A DNA stretch of 64,000 nucleotides from Siphonodentalium dalli. Taxonomy: Eukaryota > Mollusca > Scaphopoda > Gadilida > Siphonodentaliidae. This document shows positions 25,338-37,447 of the stretch, piece by piece. The stretch lies in contig CP136066.1 in assembly GCA_032622095.1 (NCBI GenBank), forward strand, positions 115,651,319 through 115,715,318, given 5' to 3'. Every line of letters starts with the position of its first letter. The stretch's first letter is position 1. A program made the position numbers and the translations under genes. A model generated the notes under the pieces. That model ran no database searches, was not told the origin of the DNA, and saw only the letters and a program-made list of their open reading frames with translations.

Positions 25338-26542
25338 TATGTATACATGTGTTGTCTGTATGATCATGGGTGGGGTCAATGGATAAATAGATGTGCATAC
25401 GTGTAAATGCGTATAGGTGTGCATGGAATGACAGTAGTCATTATGTGCATGTATACCTGTAGTATGCTGGATGGTCATGTGTGTATGTACATGTATATAA
25501 CGAGTGGCTATATGACTATCGATGTGGCAAAAAGGTATACAGTGAGTGACTGTATGGCCAATAGTGAGGTGAATATGTTTTTAGGGAGTGACTGTATGGC
25601 CAATGGTGAGGTGAACCGGTATACAGGGAGTGACTGTATGATCATGAATGTGGTGAATTGGTATACAGGGTGTGACTATATGGTCATGGTTCAGGTGTAG
25701 GAGTATACCAGGTGTGCCTGCATGGCTGTATGGTCATGTGTAGGGTGTATGGGTATACACAAGTGTGGCTGTATGGTTATGGAGAGGTATGTGTATAAAG
25801 TGAGTGGCTATATCGCCATTAGTGAGGGGCATATGTTTACCAGGAGTGATTCTATGGTCATGGTTGGGGAGTATATGTATATCTTGCGTGGGTATTATGC
25901 CATGGGTTTGGTGAACATGTATACAGGGAGTGACGCATGACCAATGTTGAGGTGAATAGGTATACAAGGATTGACTGTATGATCATGAATGATCATCACC
26001 TGGTGTGCCTGCATGGTGACTCGTGGATGTATGGCATTTGTGGGGTGTACAGGTATACACAAGTGTGGCTATACATGTGTATGGTCATGGGTGAGGGGTA
26101 TGTGTATAAAGCGAGTGGCTATATGGCCATTGACGAGATTCATATTTATACCTGGAGTGACTCTATGGTCAAGGATGGGGTGTACATGTATATCTTGAAT
26201 AGCTATTTGGTCATAGGTGTGGCGAATAGGTATACGGGGAGTGACCGTATGACCAACATTGAGATGAATATGTATACATGGATTGACTTATGATCATGAA
26301 AGTTGTGTATAGGTACAGTGTATACAGGGAGTGATCATGGGTCAGGTGTATGTGCATAGAGTGAGTGACTAACTTGTCATTTGTGTGTTGTTGATGTGTA
26401 TATATGGAGTGACTGTATGTTAGTGGGTTGTTTGTACTTGTGTAACCTGGGTGGCTATCGCTTTCCACAATAACTCAAGGACATATTAATCGATAGGGAG
26501 GTCATGTTAGAGAGTTCTCCATCTTGATGGCGTTTATGGATA

Positions 26543-26873
26543 ATGGAGGAAACGTTAAACCCCCTGACGATAGTGATCAAATTTGATGCTAATGGGCAGG
26601 TGATTCACGTCAGTGATATCGAGATGTCAAATATACAGAAGAATGCAGTTATTGGATTCCATTCCTTCACAGGTAATGATTACCTTCCAAAAAGAAAAAA
26701 AAACTCTTCTGGAAGTTGCTGGAAATACAATTAAAATATATGGAAGTCATGGCTTATTCAGGAATGAATTGGGGTTTGGACAGTGACACGATTACTACAC
26801 TCAAGGAGTTAGCATGTGCCTTATATGATCAACGTTCGATAAAAATGAATCGAGAATCAACAGAAGGTACTTG
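26543..26873 (+). pseudogene. Frame-broken fragment of a repetitive 'GxHxFTGxD' protein family
   Basis: One frame carries a VIGFHSFTGNDY segment at about 26658-26690. After a stop (about 26732), a second frame from 26740 carries MAYSGMNWGL and LKELACALYDQ and stops at 26871. From memory, multicopy proteins in cnidarians and molluscs have a G-x-H-x-F-T/S-G-C/N-D motif followed at this distance by a W-x-L ... L-x-x-F/L-x-C-x-L-Y block. They are often transposon-associated and their function is not known to me. The Cys after FTG is Asn here. At least one frameshift separates the blocks. Confidence 0.5.
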
Positions 26874-26879
26874 ATATTT

Positions 26880-28161
26880 CTTATATGTGAGGAATCTTTA
26901 ATTCTACAGTCAAAATAAGCCAACATGATAGCAAAACAGTGGAGACTTACAACCATTGCCAAATCAACCACACCCGATGTAGCATTTCATGGATGGACGG
27001 CCGATAGGCAACCTGAGCTGTTTGAATCATTCTGCCCTGAACAGCCTTCATAATTGGCTACGGCAATCAGCATTGCCGAAGCAATTTGCTGAAGCAAACT
27101 GGGCCATGGCATAATGTTGCCGTAGCGGATTGCCAAAGCCAAACAATCTGAATTAAGAGGGCTGCCTGAAGATGTTGCACAGGAATGCTATTGACTGATA
27201 CCATCGCATGTTATGAAATTGACAGTGAAGATGAGATTGCATAAACCGTGGGCAATACTATTGCAATATATGGTATGAATTATATCAACTAGTCTGAATG
27301 ACTTTCAAGTTCAGTAGCATAAAGCATAAAATTGAAAGCATTAAGAAAACTATCTTGGGGTAGGGTTAAGTTTAACTTTATTTCTTATTTCTGGTCTGGT
27401 ACATGATTATAGAATTTCATGTCTGGTATTGGGGATGAATTTATGCTTTTGTGGTGCATGTTTTGCAGCTGTGTCCATAAAACTGACAAAGTCATAGGAA
27501 TTTTTCAGAAATTTTTCACTTAAAAATACTGAAAATTTTAGCTAATTTACCCCAAAAAAAAAAAATATTTAAACAAAATAGACTCTCCCATAACATAAAC
27601 CTCCTCAGATACATTCTAATTCCATGATATATGATAATACTCTGAATTGGTTAACAAAACGGAACCAAAACGGGCTATTCTGACTTGACAGGTATTTTCA
27701 TTTTCAGATATAAAATCAGTTTAGGGGGGGGGGGGGGGGGGGTTAAGTTTTTGAAAATATCTCGGCTTCTTGGATATCAGTGGTTGTGATGTTGATAATA
27801 ATGAATCAGGTATATCATGCTGAAAATTTTGATGCACCACTGAGAGCTTTATACCAAAAAATTAAAATTTTATAGAAAATCTTCTGAAAAACTTTTTTGA
27901 AAAAGCACTGCAATTTATGCATTTTTTTGCCATTTTCGTGAATTTTTCACAAAAATATTGGAGAATATCATTTATTGCACATCATTAATATTAAGCAACC
28001 CAGATAGAATAAATATATGATATTCAAGTATATTTTATTCGACATTTGTCTTGTTTTATTGGTTTTCCTGATTATAGTGAAATTTGCAGGTCAAAAACAC
28101 TAAAAAGGTCAAAAAAATATATTTTCCACCTGCTCCGCCCTGGATACCTCAGTGTTTTGGA
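26880..28161. other. Unique sequence with GCCG(A/T)AGC motifs and poly-G
   Basis: A short cluster of GCCGAAGC/GCCGTAGC motifs lies at 27058-27140. An 18-base G run begins at about 27724. No gene is recognised. Confidence 0.45.
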
Positions 28162-28169
28162 ACCGCCAT

Positions 28170-29498
28170 TAGAGCTGAAACGGTTAGACGGTTAACCGGT
28201 TAGCGATGTAACCGGTTAGAAAAAATGAACCGGACGTAACCGCATCCTGTTGTCAGTTGAATGTGAACGTGAATAATCCTCAAAATATTAGGTTAAATGA
28301 TGCAAAACTAATACTAAATCCTGTGACACCGATAGTAGAGTGCAATGCAAGCATTAATCGGTACACGCGGTAGTATCAGATACTTAGTAGCAATTCTCGA
28401 ACTGTCTGGAAGTGTCGGCGACCTTCAATCAATTCCGACCCTTTGAAGTTTTCTTCCGACAAAAGCACGTGTGCAGTCACTGTGTATCAAGTCTGAATTG
28501 CACACAAGGAAGTGACAACATAAAAGTGGCGTTGTGTGGCAATGCGTGCTTTCGTAACTTAATAGTTAATACATGGATTCAAATTGGAATCACACCACGA
28601 CATACTATATATAAAACTGTTTTACAGTGGGGTTTATAAAAACTATGTAAGTCGACAAAGTTTGAGGATTGAGATCAGCTGCACAATGTCTTCACTCTTC
28701 CCGTTCTTCCTTCCTGTTGTGATTTAATATGATCAATTCAATTGAGTGACCAAACAGACATCGTAGTTGAAGCAACCCAAAACTTCTTCAATAATCTTCC
28801 CTTTTATCAAGGAAATTGATGCTCCATGCTACTCTGTAACTGGTTGTGCCTGTGGGACTAATTAATACTCAATTTGGCAGTACCGGTAATTGCTAAATGT
28901 TAAGTGAAAACCGAAACCGAGGTTTTTTTTTACCAAAAAAAAAGAAATCGAAACGTGAATTATATAACCTCCCAACACTAGTGTCCGCTATCATGATACC
29001 GACGAATAGCTCGAATACTGAATAGGACTGCGAGTCTGACCTAACTGACCTTCCTTTTTGTTCTATTGTTATTACTTTCTTGTCTTTATATATAATGCAT
29101 TGGAGGATATACCAATGATGATAATGATATATTACAGATCTTTAATATATAGTTTTGTTACTCGTTTTACCAATACCCATACTTATGTCACACTATTTTA
29201 CTCGTTTTACAAATGCCCAAACATATGCTGATCACGCCAAATAAGCGAATGCTCATTCCCCATCACGAGAGCCAGCAAAAGAACAGTGAATGCATGTTTT
29301 TGAATATCGGTAAATGCCGTGAATAAGGTCTTTATTTCAGCTACTACTTCTCACCTAGGTTTGTCCCTGGAGCATGGCATAATGTCGACATAATTAGTGT
29401 GAGAGAAGTCCGCTAGAAATTTAGCGGTTAACCGGTTGAAATCCGGTTAACCCCGATGGTTAACCGGTTAGAAGAATGGGTCAACCGTTTCAGCTCTA
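28170..29498. mobile_element. Non-autonomous hAT-like element 2
   Basis: Ends TAGAGCTGAAACGGTT match exactly over 16 bp. The target duplication is ACCGCCAT (28162-28169 and 29499-29506). The element is 1329 bp. Subterminal TTAACCGGTTA palindromes cluster at both ends. No transposase is encoded; the 75-codon frame at 28412 is not recognised. Confidence 0.92.
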
Positions 29499-29621
29499 AC
29501 CGCCATGTGGCAAGGATAATTGGAGATAGCGTCAAAATTTCTACCCTTTCGGGTGATACTACCCTCATCTGGGGGACCGGTCTATGTATATTCAGGGATG
29601 AATAAGATAAGTGCTAAAAAA

Positions 29622-29872
29622 TTACAATCAAAGGGCCTTAACTGGTGAAAATGTCCGGCCATGCCTAGTTTGTGAACTTGTTTCAAATATTCCCCTTGTG
29701 AACCCATATAACAAAAATGTCTGAAATCTGTTTATAATTGTTCGAAATAACCCCAGTACAACTTTTCGGGATGGCAAGACAGATGGACTGACAGACAGAT
29801 GGATGCCCTGACAGACAGTCGGACGAAACACATTCCTATATCCTCTGCCGAAAATGTTTCGGGGAGGGGATA
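29622..29872 (+). repeat. Repeat family H, GACAGA tract and hairpin end, copy 1
   Basis: It has a short body with GGGCCTTAACTGGTGAAAA and a (GACAGA)n/GGATG tract (29769-29825). The end TCCTCTGCCGAAAATGTTTCGGGGAGGGGATA folds on itself. Confidence 0.6.
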
Positions 29873-30176
29873 ATGACTGGTTATTCAGTGGTATCAAAAA
29901 TAAGATGCCCATTTACTTACTCTTTGAGATAAATGCCTACAGATACAACAAGTTTGAGGCATTCTGTAAGAAGGACAACAGTTACTGTGTTATAGGTGTA
30001 TGTATTACTTTTGCTTTTAGATGCTGTGACAAGAATACCTGGAAAATAAATGAAAATCTTTTTACACTCTCAAGTCTAAAATACTAGTAGAGTGGGTGGG
30101 TGGGTCTGAGCGCCGGTATCAGATTTTTCCAATGTCATGTAAATTTGTTTCCAAATCTATGTGTAAAGATATATTA

Positions 30177-30505
30177 TGACTAGCAGGTGACCCGACTTCG
30201 TCTGGGCTTTGACCTTGAATTGACCATTTTGAAGGTCAAGTCGGAGTCACTATTTGACACGTCCAAAACACTCCCCGGACAAAAGTAACCCTAGGTATCA
30301 AATTTCGTCGAAATCCGTCAGTTTTACCCGATTTGATCTTGAATTGACCATTTTGAAGGTCAATTTAAGGTCGGGGTAACGATTTGACCCGTCCAAAACA
30401 CTCCCTGGACAAAATTACCTGTAGGTATCAAATTTCGTCGAATCCGTCCAGCAATTTTCCCGGCCATAGCTAACAGACAAACAAACAGATAGAAGTCCCA
30501 AAATA
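30177..30505 (+). repeat. Dispersed repeat, family I, copy 1
   Basis: It contains two submodules with TTGAATTGACCATTTTGAAGG and ends TTTTCCCGGCCATAGCTAAC, ACAAACAAACAGA and AAGTCCCAAAATATATA. The tail recurs at 30838-30898. Confidence 0.7.
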
Positions 30506-30514
30506 TATATTAGA

Positions 30515-30900
30515 TCATTTGTGAGTACCCATTTCAAGGTGAAGGTCACCTCGGGCGGAAAAACTGACCCGATGAAAATCTCCCCCATTGCTGGGAACCC
30601 CTAAGTACGAACAGACATAAGAATCACACAACACGCTCATGTCTGGACACAGACACAACACGCTCATGTCTGGACAGACACGCTCTTTATCAACTATCAC
30701 GCGATTAACCCATGAATTCCCATTGCAGTGGCGGGGAAATGGAGAAGGAGTGCTCCGACGTTCTCAGAAGCGGTGTGATGACACTTCATCTGGGATTTTA
30801 CCCTTAGATAGGAAGTTTGGGCTCAATCCGTCCGGCAGTTTTCCCGGCCATAGCTAACACACAGACAAACAGACAGAAGTCCCAAAATATATAGTAGACT
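30515..30900 (+). repeat. Dispersed repeat, family I, copy 2 (partial)
   Basis: It shares the same 3' tail as copy 1 (CCGGCCATAGCTAACAC, then AGAAGTCCCAAAATATATA). The 5' part is different and carries a short duplication (ACAACACGCTCATGTCTGG at about 30629 and 30656). Confidence 0.6.
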
Positions 30901-32475
30901 ACTAAAATGATTTCAAATGTACAGGCTTATAAACTGGACCAATATAGAGCATTAATCATGATAATTGGGGGCTCCTACATGTAGTTTCAATATTTACCCG
31001 ATAATTGTTCTTTTATAACACAATATCATGGGGTGGGTCCCGCTTCTTACAAGGAATAAATTCATTTTCCATCAACTGGTTCTCATTGTTGTTTTTGACA
31101 TTAAATTATCAGTGTCATGTATATATACTATAATGACGTAAAGCAGGTACGGTACATAAGTGGAAAATTATATTATGTCACTGGGCGACCATATAGTCAT
31201 CATTCTTGAAAAATGGTGTTGAATATACTAGTACATGTACATGTATAATCATGCAATGGATTTGACCATCCTGTTTTAGTTCAAAATTTGTCTCTCAAGC
31301 AGTCTGAGATTAAATTTCACCATTTTACACTTACCTTAATGGTAATTTTTAAAATTAACAGGAGAGTGAATATTGGCCGATATAAATAGCCCATTTAATA
31401 TTAATCATACCTCGCAGTTCAATATCGACTTTTTCCAATTGTCATAACAAACAAAAACATTCTGGTATGTAAGCGCAATATGCACGCTTTAATAAACGTA
31501 TGCAATACAACCGTAGTATTGAATGTAAAACGTAGTTGTAACAGCCTAAAAAGAAGCTATTGGCTTTGTGCAAAAAGTCAGATATGATTATATATAAGCA
31601 TGGCAATACACCTGCCTGACATATCCCGTGTAATATGAAGTTATTGGTTCAATCGCGTTGACAGGAAATAGATTCAAAGAAAACTGACCTCATTATATTG
31701 TAGTTTCCTGTTGAGCACGTGCCATGTGATGTCACATGCTATGTCAATAATTTAAAGCACACACTGAATGAATTAGTACAGTCGTGATCAGAATTGTCTT
31801 CAATAAGGACCAATGTGAGGAGGGGCATAATTAGCTTTTTCATCTGTATGGGCCAATATGGTGAACTACTAGTAGTCCCATATTACACTTGTTTTTTGTT
31901 TCTCTCCACGAGTTGACATTGTTATAGTGATGCTCTCAGTACAAGTTAAGTACAACCTATGCAATGAAATATGCTTAGCTCCATGTTGAACTTGGAGGCG
32001 GTCTCGCGAGAAAAAAAAATTGAGTAGGTGGAACAAAAAAAAGCTTCCCAGTTGTTAAAAGACAAAAGGTGTGAACAATGGGAATTTGGGAAATCTCAGA
32101 CAAATATGACAGCAATTATTATCCATAAGTCTAAATTTAGTTAATAACATCACCATTCCATACATTGTCGCAACATACAAGTATTCAATCAAGACTTTTA
32201 CACCGCGAGCAAGTGTTCCACACACGGTCATAAAGTTACTGAGTTGGCACCTTTGATCTCTTAGTCAAAACAACTACCGGTATACATCAAAGGCAGCGCA
32301 CAACTGACATCGCAGAATTACTTTCGCGACAGCATGTTAAATCGGTCTGATGGGCTTTTTCATTATCAGAACATCACTAAATGTTTATGACGGCAGAGTA
32401 TGTAAACACCTTTTGTAGAGAAGTCTGTCAATAACTGTTAAGAGTTTCAAAATGACATCATATAGCCATAGCAAC
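30901..32475. other. Unique AT-rich sequence
   Basis: No gene, RNA or repeat is supported over about 1.6 kb. Confidence 0.45.
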
Positions 32476-32885
32476 AAGTCTTCTTCACTAAGCTTCAAAC
32501 TCAATTTTGTCTTCCAAAATGAATATTGGAAGTCTTTAGAAGCTAATTGAGTCTTCCAAAATTAAGCTTCATCTCACTTTGTCTTCCAAAATGAAACCAT
32601 CGACTCAATTAGTCTTCCAAAGTTAATCTTCTATTTCAACTTATAGTCTTCCAAAATTAATCTTCATTTTATTAAGTCTTCCAAAATTAAGCTTCATATC
32701 ACCTAGTCATCCAAAATTAAGCTTCATTTCATAAAGGCTTCCAAAATTAAGCTTTGACTCAATTAGTCTTCCAAAATTAGTCTTCAATTTCCACTTAATT
32801 AAAAGTAGTCTTCCAAAATTAATCTTCATCTCATTAAGTCTTCCAATATTTAGTCTTCAAAAGTTGAATTTAGATCTTCAAAATG
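32476..32885 (+). repeat. Minisatellite AGTCTTCCAAAATTAAGCTTCAT
   Basis: Thirteen or so degenerate units of about 30 bp contain GTCTTCCAAAATTAA and (A)AGCTTCAT. Confidence 0.8.
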
Positions 32886-33204
32886 ATCTTCATTGCAAAT
32901 CAGGAAGACAATTTTGTGTTCATTGTACATTTGAAGGCTAGTTACTGTACTGCCCTAACTAAATGACTCATCGAACCGTGGTGGCACCCCAGTTAGACCG
33001 CACTTAGGTTAGACTTTAAATGCGATTATAAACCACAAGACAACCAGAGGATTGTGTAGTTAGTATTAAATCATCAACTGGTAAGAAATGGTAACTTCTA
33101 GTATAATTGTGTCTCCAACAAATTTATGTATGTCATAGTCAGCAGGTACATGCAGCTATGTACAGTGTATTGGCAGTCAAGGAATATAACAAGGGTTTCT
33201 TTCC

Positions 33205-33350
33205 GCATTTAATCGCGGTACATGAAGACTTATGGAAGATTATTGGAAGACTAAAAACGGACAGACGAACATATGGACGGTTAGACTCACGGATGATGGA
33301 GCCCATTTCTATATCCCAGGCCAAACATTGTTTGCGGGGGATAATACGAT
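33205..33350 (+). repeat. Repeat family H, copy 2 (3' end only)
   Basis: It has a GGACAGACGAACATATGGACGG tract (33259 onward), then CCCATTTCTATATCCCAGGC and TTTGCGGGGGATAAT, the same end layout as 29770-29872. Confidence 0.55.
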
Positions 33351-33416
33351 AATAGCTCAGTTGGTTTGGACACAGACCCAGGCATTAAAATAATTAACAT
33401 TCGAGTCAAGTGACCT
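33345..33416 (+). other. tRNA-like segment, possible SINE head or decayed tRNA
   Basis: TAGCTCAGTTGG (33353-33364) fits the RNA polymerase III A box exactly. A B-box-like ACATTCGAGTC lies at 33398-33407, at normal tRNA spacing. I cannot draw a full cloverleaf, and the acceptor stem is not evident, so it is not called as a tRNA gene. Confidence 0.35.
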
Positions 33417-33539
33417 TATTTCGAATGACTGGGACAAGGATATGGTTGGAAGTTAGCAAAAAAGCCATGAGCAATGAACAAGATTGACATTCCATGAACA
33501 TATGAACTTTGGGTGAAAAATTTGTATCATACATCACAA

Positions 33540-34480
33540 AGAATAAATAACATTAATGAATTAAAAAAAGATGTCCTAAAAGAAACAGAAAAAAAACAAG
33601 GAAGAGCCAGGAAAAATGAATAGACTTGAACGAAAATTAATTACAGACAGGCTTTACAATCTGGAGGCGATCATAAACAAAATAATCGACGTTCGACGAT
33701 TCTCAAAAAGTGAAGACAGGTTAGATCTAATTAGAGGGGAGACAGACAATAAAGAATTATAAAGTGGAATCAATTATGTGGAAAACTGAAAACCAAGTCA
33801 GAGATCTCGAAGGGAAACAAAACAAAATAACTGAAAGTCACCTCAAACAACAGGCAAACTGATTTATTGGAAGAGCAGCGAGTCAAAGCAGAAAAAAACC
33901 CAATCAAATCTTCAAGAAGAAATCAATATACCAGACCCTTAAGATTCGACGAGAATCACCGAATCAATTCTCGTAATGATTCTTGCGAAACTTTTCAATT
34001 TTCAGTGCTTTATGACTAACATGATTGTACTAGTACAGCATTTGATTCTCAAAAAATTCAATGTATTTTGAGCCCTGTAAACTGAACAAAGATATCAAAA
34101 CATATATCGAAGAACAGCAAATGAATGGGAGACAGACCACAACGAAATATGGTGGTACAGTAGTCAACATACACAAAATTGGTGCAACTGATGCAAACAC
34201 GCAAGAGACCAGGATTGGTGAATGGTCAAGCGAATTGTAAAAGAAACGACAAATTATAATGCAGAGGACATAGTCGCGTTTGAAAGTATTGGCAACAAAA
34301 TTGAGAACAACAATAGACATGTGCACATTACAACAAGTTCTGTAACCGCAAAAAACAACATGATTCAAACAATAAAATATAACAAGAATAACCAAGGCTT
34401 ATAATTCAAATGCGAATCAGAATTGATCTTTTGCAAAATGATTAAAGTGGAATATGAGAATCAACATTGAATCTCGCATA
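33540..34480 (+). other. A-rich region with broken, protein-like open stretches
   Basis: The + strand is strongly A-rich with several short lysine-, glutamate- and asparagine-rich frames. One begins MNRLERKLITDRLYNLE at about 33617 and another spans 34222-34404. Stops and frame changes separate them. A degenerate LINE ORF1-like coiled coil is possible, but I recognise no RRM, zinc knuckle, endonuclease or reverse transcriptase. Confidence 0.25.
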
Positions 34481-34519
34481 CATATACCTGCTTAATGTTT
34501 ATTGAACAATAGTCATACC

Positions 34520-35021
34520 CAAGGATGGATCCAGGGCTCTTTTGATACCTGTTACAGGTTTGGGCGCCCAAACTCTGGTTGCCTAAATGTCCCCAAATTG
34601 CAAGTGGATAGTTTTATTAAAGCTGAATTTTCTATATTTTGAAGGAAATCTTCTATTATAATTCAACAACATGCAATGCAAATCATCAATATACAGTTGA
34701 TATAGAGCCTTTATTTGCTTAATCAAGTGTCCAGTGAGAAATAATTTAACCCTTTCATGACTGGGGCTTCTTGAAATTTTGCAAAAATCCTGTGCCAATA
34801 CATTCTCTTATATAAATGAGTCTCCCATCTAAGGAGCCTCGTATATATAATATAATACATTGGCCTTTATCTTGACCTTGTAAGCCAGTGCATTTTCTTA
34901 TGCGGGATTTTTAATGCTGCACCTAAGGGAGGGGGCGACCCCCCCCCCTCCCGTACCCACCCCCATCTCGGGCCAACGTCCCAAAACAGGTGTCCCCAAA
35001 AAATCCCTGGATCCATCCCTG
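34520..35021. mobile_element. Non-autonomous hAT-like element 3
   Basis: Ends CAAGGATGGATCCAGGG and (other strand) CAGGGATGGATCCAGGG match 16 of 17. The target duplication is GTCATACC, exact (34512-34519 and 35022-35029). It is 502 bp and contains a G/C-tract hairpin at about 34926-34953. The minus-strand frame at 34583-34798 is not recognised. Confidence 0.92.
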
Positions 35022-35032
35022 GTCATACCATA

Positions 35033-35438
35033 GGTCGGGGGCCGAGAGGTAGCGTACTGGTCTCTCGTGCTATCGGACCGGGGATCGCAACCTGGTCAGG
35101 GTATTCTGACAAAAATCAGAACTCGGTCAGATACCAAGTTTGTCAGGCTAAAAGGTCTCATTCGAGATCACTGAATAAAGATCTGAATGCAAAAATGCCG
35201 ACTTCCACACCATTACAACACTTGTCCAGGTATGTTGTCGTGGGTGCAGTACGCTGTCCGATCGGGCGCTGACATTAATGGCTGACCCGTGTACACGCCT
35301 CGGTGTGTGCACGTTAAAGAATGCTACTAGTACTGGAGTCACCACAGGGTTATAAAGTTACTCGGCCGTGATAGCACCTGGACCTCCACATAATCCTCAG
35401 CACACTGAGGGCGATGGAGTATCTAGTAGATAGATAGA
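35033..35438 (+). mobile_element. tRNA-derived SINE, possibly of the bivalve Meta-SINE/RUDI type
   Basis: The head GGGGGCCGAGAGGTAGCGTA and ACCGGGGATCGCAACCT carries tRNA-like A and B box positions. The body has CGGTGTGTGCACGTTAAAGA and the 3' tail is a (TAGA)n simple repeat. A pol III head, unrelated body and short-repeat tail make a SINE. The family name is a guess from memory of bivalve SINEs. It starts 12 bp after hAT-like element 3. Confidence 0.6.
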
Positions 35439-35814
35439 TAGGGCTGCCAGTAGCACGATTCATCGCGATTCCGATGCATTGCTTTATAAACTTAAAGTTC
35501 ACGATGCAATACATCGTAAACGAAACAATGCATCGTATTGGGACGGTTCGATGCGATGCAAAAACAATTCATGTATGCAGAGTTATAAATAATCAAAGAT
35601 TAAACAAGAAGAAGCCCACTTTTGTCATCCCAATTCAGTATAAAGCCCCTTTAATCATTAATGGCTTTATCTAAGTTTGTCATAAAATATCATGTAAAAT
35701 AAGGTCGCAGAATTGTTAAACTGCCGTAGCTCCATGGTTGTCAAGCCGCAGAATCGTGAAATTGGTCGCAGAATCGTCAAAACGATTGTGCCGTGTGCTT
35801 CTACGGCGTCCCTG
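35439..35814. mobile_element. Possible hAT-like element with degenerate ends
   Basis: The left end TAGGGCTGCCAGTAGCACGA and the right end (minus strand) CAGGGACGCCGTAGAAGCAC are alignable with gaps. The interior has GATGCATCG-type palindromes. No 8-bp duplication is seen, because the left flank is the TAGA tail of the SINE. Confidence 0.4.
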
Positions 35815-35829
35815 TAACTTGGCGTTAGG

Positions 35830-37185
35830 CTGCCCTTACTCAAGTTACTGTGCTATCCCGGGCATTTGGTCGATTAAACTCACTGACTCACCCTGACTCA
35901 CCATCAATTTATCAGTCACAAAACTCACAGTCACATTCAATGATTCAGTGTTTCACTGTTTATGAAAGTTTATCTGACTATGATTCCGACTTTTAACACT
36001 TTATCATTTATGTTCGTGATTTTTATCAGCTGTTTATCGAGAGAAAACAGAATATATGTTACCTTGGTTTATGAAAAATATCATATAAGCAACAAAAATA
36101 CATAAACTGAGTTTTGTGGGGAAGAGATCCGCTGATATCCAAGCCATGTTTAGAGAATTTTGTTAAATTTGTGTGCCCAAATTCTTGTTGGATGAGTTTC
36201 CTTCCATCACATCATGGTTACTAAGAAAGATTGGCAAAGGAAGCGGAACTTATTACACTGTATTTGAGCGTATTTGAGCAACACAGGCTACAGCCGTAGC
36301 CGGCTAGGCATGCGCAGTAGAAAGCTACAGCCGGCCACAGCTGGTGGTCACAAACTATTGTACCGGTGTTCTGAAATATAAGGGTACAATTGTATCTGAT
36401 ATTTTCTTGCAGATATTTTCTTGCAGGTACATGTGAACGCACCATAAATATTATTTATTTGTGATAATCTCGACAAACATCATCCCAAACCGCTCTCCAT
36501 GGCAGTCATATCCATTTCACAGCCATATTTACTTAATTGTCATAAAAAAAAAATATCGGGATATGTCGGGTCAATGTTAAGCCTTAAGAATTGTAAAGTA
36601 AGCTACTATGAGCAATTTTATTCCCAAATGTTTTTGTTGTATAGGCCTACATGGTTATCTTTACAAACATCATGCATCCCTGCTAATCCGCCCTCCAATC
36701 ATATCCATTTGACAACCATATAGGCTACTTATTTTCAGAAAAATCAATACATGTTTTGCAACCGAAAAGATGTCGGTTAACGTATATCCTTAGTGGTATT
36801 TTTGAACGACCATTGATAAAAAAAATCACTAAACTGCTAACCTCTCTCCAACAATTAATTCACGCACATTTGACATATGCAAACCATACTTATTTGTCAG
36901 AAAAAAATAAATATGTATTTTACGAACAGCCAAATTAAACAAATTGGTCGGGTCAATAGTATAGACGCACATGTATGTATTATATATCCGTATAAATATA
37001 TTTATAAATCAATGCGGACGCAGAGAGAGTCTAATGAAGAATATAAAATAATTGTGGACAAGAATGCCATAAATTCTTGTGTTGACACATTAATTTGTGT
37101 TGTGGAAATTAATATTTTACAACCATAATTATTTCAGAACACCGGTACTCCGACCTTGGAATGTGGCTGATGGATAATATTATCG
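35830..37185. other. Mostly unique sequence
   Basis: No gene is recognised. At 36255-36350 a short GCCGGCTA/CAGCTGG cluster with TACTGCGCATG resembles 46635-46720 in opposite orientation. Confidence 0.45.
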
Positions 37186-37189
37186 AAGT

Positions 37190-37440
37190 GGCTAAAGAAC
37201 GGTATACCGCTCTTTAGTACTGAGGGCTAAAGAACGGTATACCGCTCTTTAGTGATGAGGGCTAAAGAGCGGTACGGATAGGCCTATAACGTTATGTGTT
37301 GGCGCAATGCGCAAAATATCTTGGCAACGCACGTGCCGCTCATCCAACCTGGACCGCTCTTTAGCACCGAAGGCTAAAGAGCAGTATACCGTTATTTAGC
37401 ACCAAACGCTAAAGAGTGGTATACCGTTCATTAGCGTATC
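37190..37440. repeat. Cluster of 28-bp dyads GCTAAAGAGCGGTATACC..., left
   Basis: Six imperfect copies of a dyad around GGTATACC (arms GCTAAAGAGC and GCTCTTTAGC) start at about 37191, 37229, 37261, 37350, 37373 and 37409. It ends ATTAGCGTATCAGGCCCA. A related cluster lies at 38403-38620. Confidence 0.85.
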
Positions 37441-37447
37441 AGGCCCA

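Larger units (their letters stand above)
24505..26450 (+). repeat. Degenerate minisatellite, unit about 40 bp
   Basis: The motifs GGAGTGACTGTATGGTCAT and GAGGTGAATAGGTATACA recur at about 40-bp intervals with strong drift. A larger tandem duplication of about 113 bp occurs at the 5' end (GGCAACCAGAGAGTT near 24513 and 24625). Two family P foldback elements are embedded. The open frames across it are repeat translations rich in Tyr, Met and Gly. Confidence 0.75.

Noticed and set aside
33345-33416. Functional tRNA gene
   Set aside because: Only the A box is good; no acceptor stem or complete cloverleaf can be drawn.
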